Source: UBA7672 sp035548775
GTDB taxonomy: Bacteria; Pseudomonadota; Alphaproteobacteria; Caulobacterales; Hyphomonadaceae
Direction: 5' to 3'
DNA length: 19,210 nucleotides
NCBI GenBank assembly: GCA_035548775.1
Contig: DASZSI010000294.1
Coordinates: 1-19,210, forward strand
Position 1 is the first letter of the stretch. Each line of letters opens with the position of its first letter. The notes under the pieces are model-generated. The model searched no databases and was not told the origin of the DNA. It worked only from the letters and a program-made list of their open reading frames with translations. This document shows, piece after piece, positions 14,800 through 19,210 of this stretch. The translations under genes and the position numbers were made by a program.

Positions 14800-15324
14800 A
14801 TGGACCTGCGCCGCCTTGCCCTTGCAGGATTTTGCGCCGCGGCCCTCGCGGGCTGTGCGGCCTCGCGCGACTTCCACGGCTACGTTCCCGACCAGGCGCT
14901 TCCGACCGACGTGAAGGCCGGCGTGGACACGCGCTCGACCGTGCTGGCGCGGCTGGGAACGCCGTCGACGACGTCCGCCTTCGACAAGGACGCCAAGGGC
15001 AGCGCTGTCGCCAGCGGCAAGGAACGCCTTTGGGTCTACATGTCGTCGACACGCGAACTGCTGACCTTCTACTACCCGAAAGTCGTCCAGCGCGAGATCG
15101 TCGCCATCCAGTTCGATCCGGATGATGTGGTGACCGATGTCGTTGTCTATGACGTCGATGATGGGCGCGTGCTGCAGTACAACTCGAACGTGACGCCGAC
15201 GCGCGGCCGCGAGCTTGGCATCCTGGAACAGCTGTTCGGCACCATCGGCAGCCTGCGCAACCAGTTGCCCGGCCAGAACCAGGACAACCGTCAGCCGGGC
15301 GAAAACCCAGGCCGGCCGAACTGA
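14800..15324 (+). CDS. bamE: Outer membrane protein assembly factor BamE
   Basis: BamE is a small lipoprotein of the Bam complex that inserts beta-barrels, such as the TonB receptor in this window, into the outer membrane. The 174-residue precursor has a lipoprotein signal with the lipobox LAGC and the acylated cysteine at C19. The SmpA/OmlA-type domain follows: VKAGVDTRSTVLARLGTPSTTS (38-59), then KERLWVYMSSTRELLTFYYPKVVQREIVAIQFD (74-106), and a VVVYD segment. The polar tail (NQLPGQNQDNRQPGENPGRPN) is probably disordered. GGAG about seven bases before the ATG supports the start. The gene ends 19 nt before the stop of the convergent exported-protein gene. Confidence 0.93.
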   Translation: MDLRRLALAGFCAAALAGCAASRDFHGYVPDQALPTDVKAGVDTRSTVLARLGTPSTTSAFDKDAKGSAVASGKERLWVYMSSTRELLTFYYPKVVQREIVAIQFDPDDVVTDVVVYDVDDGRVLQYNSNVTPTRGRELGILEQLFGTIGSLRNQLPGQNQDNRQPGENPGRPN

Positions 15325-15343
15325 TCCCAGCGTCTTTGCACGT

Positions 15344-15793
15344 CTAGTGCACGCCGCCCTGGCTGGCGATCTGCGTGAACGTCATGCTGACCAGCGCGTC
15401 TTTCTCGCCGACCGCGTCGTTGGCGGCTTTCAGGCATTCAGCAGCGGCGAGCTTTTCGTCGAGCTTGTTGACGTCGCCCTTGAGGTTGAAGCTGGTCCGG
15501 TGCGAGGCGCGGATCAGCGCGTCGCGGATGAAGTGTCCCTTCTCTCTGTACTTCCACGGGTCCTTGCCCGGGCCGACCAGCATTCGGGCGCTGACGAACA
15601 GGTAGTTCTTCAGGGCGCCCTTTTCGTTGAAGACGGGGAACACCAGGCCATCGAGTGTCAGCGAGCGTGCGACTTCCTGGTCGTCGACCTTGGCGCCCTC
15701 CCCCTCGGCCGGCGGATTAGCGCGCGCCGGAGCGACCGCGATGACGGCAGTAGCGATGAAAAGAGCAAACAAGCTGCGGCGGCTGATGGCCAT
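15344..15793 (-). CDS. Small exported protein of unknown function
   Basis: The 149-residue protein has an N-terminal signal with twin arginines, MAISRRSLFALFIATAVIAV, ending in a cleavage-like APARA at about residue 25. This could be a Tat or a Sec signal; the motif around the arginines is only a partial Tat match. The mature part is about 120 residues. It has a strand-like LVFPVFNEKG and YLFVSARMLV, followed by a Lys/Arg-rich helix (REKGHFIRDALIRAS) and an alanine-rich helix with the only mature-part cysteine. The layout recalls small FliL-like exported proteins, but I cannot assign a family. It lies 50 nt downstream of thiL, so it is probably the last gene of the riboflavin operon. The ATG at 15793 has GGAG upstream and gives the signal peptide its normal length; the open frame extends upstream without a clear start. 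Confidence 0.75.
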   Translation of the reverse strand: MAISRRSLFALFIATAVIAVAPARANPPAEGEGAKVDDQEVARSLTLDGLVFPVFNEKGALKNYLFVSARMLVGPGKDPWKYREKGHFIRDALIRASHRTSFNLKGDVNKLDEKLAAAECLKAANDAVGEKDALVSMTFTQIASQGGVH

Positions 15794-15843
15794 GGCGGAT
15801 CTCCGAACACGCGAAGCTTCCGCCACAATGGTTGAGGGGCCGT

Positions 15844-16797
15844 TTACTGGCCGAAATGCCGCCAACCGCCGGAGGAAATCTCGAGCTCCGCGCCCGAGGC
15901 ATCCAGCACCCGCACGCCGGCCCCCTGCTCCACATGGCCGATGCGGGCGACTCCCTGTCCCGATGTTTCGATCGAGGCGCGTGCCGATTGCGGCGCCGTA
16001 AACAGCGTCTGGTAGTCATCCCCGCCCGTGAGGAGTGCGCGCAGGTCGGCCTTGCCGTTGGTGAGATAGCCGTGGCCGGCGGCGCTGAGCGGAACTCTTG
16101 CCGCTTCGATGACCAATTGGACGCCGGCGGCTTCTGCGATGTGTCCGGCATCGGCTACCAGCCCGTCCGAGACATCGATGCTGCCGCTTGCGCACGCCGC
16201 CACAAGATCGGCGAACGGAAGGCGCGGCGGTTCCGGAATCCGGTATTTCGATACCAGGAAATTTCGCGCCTCCGCACTTAGTGCGCCGAAGCTGCCAGTC
16301 GCCGCCTTGAGGCCCAGCCAGCTGTCGCCGATGACGCCCGTGACCCAAAGATCATCGCCCGCGTTCGCGCCCGAGCGTCGCACGGGTCCGCGCGCGCCGA
16401 CCTTGCCCAGCAGGGTAAGCGTGAGCGTCAGGGGGCCGTTGGTCGATGTCGTGTCGCCGCCAACGAGATGCGCGCCCCAGCGTTCGAGGTCCTTGCCCAG
16501 CGCGCGCGAAAAATCGCCGAGCTGTTCCGCCGGACGCCCTTTCGGCCAGACCAACGCCAGCAACGCCGCATCCGGCTTGCCGCCCTTGGCGACGATGTCC
16601 GATACGTTCACCCGCACCAGTTTCTGCGCCACAGTGCTGATCGGATCGTCAGGCAGGAAGTGAATTCCCTCGACGATGGCGTCCTTGGTCGCGATCAGGC
16701 CGGGCGCAATCTCCGCCACATCGTCCTTCAGCTGATAGGCGCCGGTAGCAGAAGCCAGCGGCGCGAAATAACGACGGATGAGATCGAACTCATCCAT
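15844..16797 (-). CDS. thiL: Thiamine-monophosphate kinase
   Basis: ThiL phosphorylates thiamine monophosphate to thiamine pyrophosphate, the active cofactor. The 317-residue protein shows the AIR-synthase-like fold motifs: LKDDVAEI (23-30), ATKDAIVEGIHFL (36-48), NVSDIVAKGG (64-73), HLVGGDTT (110-117) and IDVSDGLVADAGH (207-219). The usual GDD start of the first motif is KDD here. D25, D26, D39 and D67 are candidate magnesium ligands. It begins 5 nt after the nusB stop. The order ribH-nusB-thiL is common in proteobacteria. Confidence 0.96.
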   Translation of the reverse strand: MDEFDLIRRYFAPLASATGAYQLKDDVAEIAPGLIATKDAIVEGIHFLPDDPISTVAQKLVRVNVSDIVAKGGKPDAALLALVWPKGRPAEQLGDFSRALGKDLERWGAHLVGGDTTSTNGPLTLTLTLLGKVGARGPVRRSGANAGDDLWVTGVIGDSWLGLKAATGSFGALSAEARNFLVSKYRIPEPPRLPFADLVAACASGSIDVSDGLVADAGHIAEAAGVQLVIEAARVPLSAAGHGYLTNGKADLRALLTGGDDYQTLFTAPQSARASIETSGQGVARIGHVEQGAGVRVLDASGAELEISSGGWRHFGQ

Positions 16798-16802
16798 CTC
16801 GG

Positions 16803-17282
16803 CTATCCGCGAATGTCGCGCGCCACCGCGTCGAGCAGGCCGTTGATGAATTTCGGCTCGGCGCCTTCGAAGAAGGCGTGGGCGATGGAGACGTACTCGT
16901 CGAGGATGATCTGCTCGGGCAGTCCGATATCGGTGATCAACTCGAAGACAGCCGCCCGAGCGATGGCGCGCGAGGTGGCATCCAGCCGTTCGATCTTCCA
17001 GCCTTCGGCGAGACGCTTAATAATCGCCGCGTCGATTGCCTCCTGCTTTTCGACCACGCCATCGACGATGGATTTGAAGAGATCAGGGTCGGCTTCCTCG
17101 ACCGGCTGGCCTTCATCGTCGAGGCCGAGGCGGTCCGACATGAAATCGGCGATCACCGAGCGTGCGCTCTGCTCTGTCTGCTCCATCTGGTAGAGCGCCT
17201 GAACGGCCGCCAGGCGCGCACCGGCGCGACGCGCGCTGAGCAACGCGCGTTCGGCTTCCGGGCTGATCGCCTTCTGGCTCAT
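16803..17282 (-). CDS. nusB: Transcription antitermination factor NusB
   Basis: NusB binds the boxA RNA with S10 and supports antitermination of rRNA operons. The 159-residue all-helical protein has the arginine-rich N-terminal helix ARRAGARLAAVQALYQME (17-34), then IVDGVVEKQEAIDAAI and ATSRAIARAAVFELITDIGLPEQIILDEYVSIAHAF. The C-terminal FINGLLDAVARD helix is diagnostic. Its ATG overlaps the ribH stop (ATGA, 17279-17282), as is usual for this pair. Confidence 0.96.
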   Translation of the reverse strand: MSQKAISPEAERALLSARRAGARLAAVQALYQMEQTEQSARSVIADFMSDRLGLDDEGQPVEEADPDLFKSIVDGVVEKQEAIDAAIIKRLAEGWKIERLDATSRAIARAAVFELITDIGLPEQIILDEYVSIAHAFFEGAEPKFINGLLDAVARDIRG

Positions 17283-17722
17283 TCCACTTCGCCTTGGCTG
17301 AAGCGATAATAGAGGCCGACCATACGCAACACAGCGGCGACGACTTCCGCGCCCTTGTTCTTGCCCTTGCGATCTGCGCGCGCCTTGGCCTGCGCTTCGT
17401 TCTCGACGGTTAGTACACCGAAAGCCACCGGCACGCCGGCAAGCGAAAGGTCCATCAAACCGCGCGCCACTTCGTTGCAGATAAGGCTGTAATGACTGGT
17501 CTCGCCCCGGATCACACAGCCCAGCGCGACAAAACCATCGAATTCGCCCGTTTCCGCCGCCATGGCGATCGCGCCCGGAATTTCGAACGCGCCCGGCACT
17601 TCCAGCAGTTCATATTGCGCGCCGACCTTTTCGAGGCCCTCGATCACGCTCGCCTCGAGCTCCGCCGCGATGTGGGCGTAGTAGCGCGAAGTAACGATCA
17701 GGATGCGCGGGTTTTCGGCCAT
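17279..17722 (-). CDS. ribH: 6,7-dimethyl-8-ribityllumazine synthase
   Basis: RibH condenses 3,4-dihydroxy-2-butanone 4-phosphate, the product of the upstream gene, with the ribityl-aminopyrimidine to form lumazine, the substrate of riboflavin synthase. The 147-residue protein has RILIVTSRYYAHIA (6-19), the VPGAFEIPGA loop (42-51) and GCVIRGETSHYSLI (68-81), in which H77 is the expected general base. FGVLTVENEAQA follows. The frame extends to a TTG at 17737, but the ATG at 17722 is preferred: GGAG lies upstream within the end of the preceding gene, at a good distance. Confidence 0.96.
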   Translation of the reverse strand: MAENPRILIVTSRYYAHIAAELEASVIEGLEKVGAQYELLEVPGAFEIPGAIAMAAETGEFDGFVALGCVIRGETSHYSLICNEVARGLMDLSLAGVPVAFGVLTVENEAQAKARADRKGKNKGAEVVAAVLRMVGLYYRFSQGEVE

Positions 17723-17723
17723 C

Positions 17724-18860
17724 TTATTCTCCGTCAATCTTGCGCCAGCCCTCGACGGTCAGGCCGTATCCGTCAAGGCCGGGCAGCTGGTTCGGTTTGG
17801 TATTCGTCATCAGGATCATCCGGCGAACGCCGAGATCCTTCAGGATCTGCGCCCCGACGCCGTATTCCCGCAAAGGACCTTCCTGCGGCGGATGACCCAC
17901 CTCCAGCGCTCCCAGTGTGCGGGCAATCTCCTCGCCCATGCCCATGCGCACGAACACCGCGACGCCCGGCAAGTCAGACTTGCCTAGCCGCTCCATGGAT
18001 CGCTGCACCAGCCCATGCCGCTTGCCCGCCTCACCGAGAAAGTCCGAAAGGAAATCGACCCGGTGCACTCGAACCAGAGCCGGCTCGTCGGCCTGGATAC
18101 GCCCCTTCACGACAGCGACGTGCTCGGCGCCGTCGAGCGTGTTGCGGAACACAACGACGCGAAACTTACCGCCCCAGGCGCTTTCAAAATCGGACTCGAT
18201 GCGGCGTTCGAGAAAGCGGTCATGCCGACGACGCCAGGCGATCAGGTCGGCGATGGTGCCGATCTTCATTCCGTGCAGCTGGGCGAAGGCGATCAGCTCC
18301 GGCAGGCGCGCCATCGAACCGTCGTCATTCATGATCTCGCAGATCACAGCAGCCGGGTAGAGCCCGGCCAAGCGCGAGATGTCTACACTCGCCTCGGTAT
18401 GCCCTGCCCGCACCAGCACGCCGCCGTCCTTGGCGACCAGCGGGAAGACGTGTCCGGGGGAAACAATATCTTCGGCGTTTTTGGTCGGATCGATCGCCAC
18501 AGCGATGGTGTGCGCGCGATCGTGCGCCGAGATGCCGGTGGTGACGCCTTCCTTCGCCTCGATCGAGACCGTAAAAGCCGTCTTCATGCTCTCGCGGTTC
18601 TCGCGCGCCATCATGTCGAGCTGCAGCGTCCTTGCGCGATCACGCGTTAGCGCCAGGCAGATCAGGCCCCGCCCATGCTTGGCCATGAAGTTGACCTGCG
18701 CCGGGGTCGCGAACTGCGCCGGGATGATGAGGTCGCCCTCGTTCTCGCGATCCTCGGCATCGACCAGGATATACATCCGGCCATTGCGCGCCTCCTCCAC
18801 GATCTCCTCGATGGGAGAAATCGCGTCGGCGAAATCGTACTTTTGCGTTTCCGCGTTCAT
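17724..18860 (-). CDS. ribB: 3,4-dihydroxy-2-butanone-4-phosphate synthase with a degenerate GTP cyclohydrolase II-like domain (RibBX type)
   Basis: The 378-residue protein has an intact N-terminal DHBP synthase domain (to about 205). It carries DRENEGDLI (37-45), SAHDRAHTIAVAI (111-123) and RAGHTEASVDI (151-161), the metal and substrate residues of RibB. The C-terminal part keeps the shape of GTP cyclohydrolase II: YGVGAQILKDLGVRR (333-347) and GLDGYGL (361-367). It lacks the zinc-binding cysteine cluster. Where the SECLTGDVFGSxRCDC block should stand it reads VRVHRVDFLSDFLGEAGKRH (263-282), and no cysteine is present after residue 174. This matches the RibBX form described in proteobacteria, so a separate ribA is needed elsewhere (inference). 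The ATG at 18860 overlaps the ribE stop. The longer open frame upstream is the ribE frame's shadow. Confidence 0.94.
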   Translation of the reverse strand: MNAETQKYDFADAISPIEEIVEEARNGRMYILVDAEDRENEGDLIIPAQFATPAQVNFMAKHGRGLICLALTRDRARTLQLDMMARENRESMKTAFTVSIEAKEGVTTGISAHDRAHTIAVAIDPTKNAEDIVSPGHVFPLVAKDGGVLVRAGHTEASVDISRLAGLYPAAVICEIMNDDGSMARLPELIAFAQLHGMKIGTIADLIAWRRRHDRFLERRIESDFESAWGGKFRVVVFRNTLDGAEHVAVVKGRIQADEPALVRVHRVDFLSDFLGEAGKRHGLVQRSMERLGKSDLPGVAVFVRMGMGEEIARTLGALEVGHPPQEGPLREYGVGAQILKDLGVRRMILMTNTKPNQLPGLDGYGLTVEGWRKIDGE

Positions 18861-19210
18861 GTGCGCCATTCCAGCATGCGGGCGACATACCGCGCCAGCA
18901 TGTCCACTTCCAGATTGACCCGATCCCCGGGCGAAAGCGTGGCCAGCGTGGTTACCGCCAGCGTGTGCGGGATGATTGTGACTTCGAACCAATCCACCCC
19001 GTCCGACTTGCCGACGCCGGACACCGTGAGCGAAACGCCATCCACGCAGATCGAACCCTTCTCGGCCAGGAACTTCGCCAGCGGCTCTGCAATCTCGACG
19101 CGAATGCGGCGGCTGTCGCCATCCGGCGTGATCGACTTCACGATACCCAAGCCGTCGACATGGCCGTAGACCAGATTTCCGCCCAGTTCGTCGCCCAGCT
19201 TCAGCGACAG
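18857..19210 (-). CDS. ribE: Riboflavin synthase alpha subunit (C-terminal part; 5' end outside window)
   Basis: The last 117 residues of the protein are visible, and the frame is open to the right edge. They start in LSLKLGDELGGNLVYGHVDGLGIVKSI, the end of the first lumazine-binding repeat. The second repeat has KGSICVDGVSLTVSGVGKSD, with the diagnostic GVSLTV. VNLEVDMLARYVARMLE at the end is also typical. The enzyme makes riboflavin from two lumazine molecules. It overlaps the next gene by ATGA. ribD is probably just upstream, outside the window. A start at 19150 (TTG) would cut off the first repeat and is rejected. Confidence 0.94.
   Translation of the reverse strand: MSLKLGDELGGNLVYGHVDGLGIVKSITPDGDSRRIRVEIAEPLAKFLAEKGSICVDGVSLTVSGVGKSDGVDWFEVTIIPHTLAVTTLATLSPGDRVNLEVDMLARYVARMLEWRT

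Noticed and set aside
18861..18992. 44-residue N-terminal extension of the RibBX gene
   Set aside because: This is ribE read in another frame; the DHBP synthase domain begins just after the ATG at 18860.

Overview
This is a GC-rich, gene-dense window from an alphaproteobacterial chromosome. The gene content and order suggest Caulobacterales or the Hyphomonadaceae, but that placement is inferred from synteny and protein style, not measured. The main markers are the block plsX-fabH-ihfA-merR, the block pyrE-pdxJ-acpS-rnc-era, the block ribE-ribB-ribH-nusB-thiL, a Cbp3-type cytochrome bc1 chaperone divergent from bamE, and a large TonB-dependent receptor. No rRNA, tRNA, insertion sequence, prophage or CRISPR array was seen.

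Left part (1-6904, + strand): a DUF1365 gene and a cyclopropane-fatty-acid-synthase-like methyltransferase are joined by an ATGA overlap and probably modify membrane lipids. The end of another gene probably overlaps the first of these. A 288-nt leader with several symmetric elements precedes a 996-residue TonB-dependent receptor that ends at a textbook intrinsic terminator. An orphan PaaK/CapK-like adenylate-forming enzyme follows and runs tail to tail into the next block.

Middle (6901-14614, - strand; read right to left): the Cbp3-type chaperone, plsX, fabH, ihfA, a MerR-type regulator, pyrE, pdxJ, acpS, rnc, era and a small excalibur-domain membrane protein. This joins fatty-acid and phospholipid initiation, a nucleoid protein, pyrimidine and pyridoxine synthesis, ACP activation and RNA/ribosome maturation. 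Most junctions overlap by 1-4 nt. Three genes often found in such blocks are not at their usual places: lepB between acpS and rnc, the DUF177 gene before plsX, and recO after era.

Right part: bamE (+ strand, outer-membrane assembly lipoprotein) starts from a 185-nt divergent region shared with the chaperone gene. From the right edge, a - strand riboflavin operon runs ribE (5' end outside the window), ribB of the RibBX type, ribH, nusB, thiL and a small exported protein of unknown function.

The window is mostly core metabolism and I do not see a new defence or mobile system. The points most worth checking are an Asn in place of a conserved metal-ligand Asp in RNase III, a GTP-cyclohydrolase-like domain without its zinc cysteines in the riboflavin operon, two changed active-site positions in the Cfa-like enzyme, the missing lepB, DUF177 and recO, and the palindromic leader of the TonB receptor.
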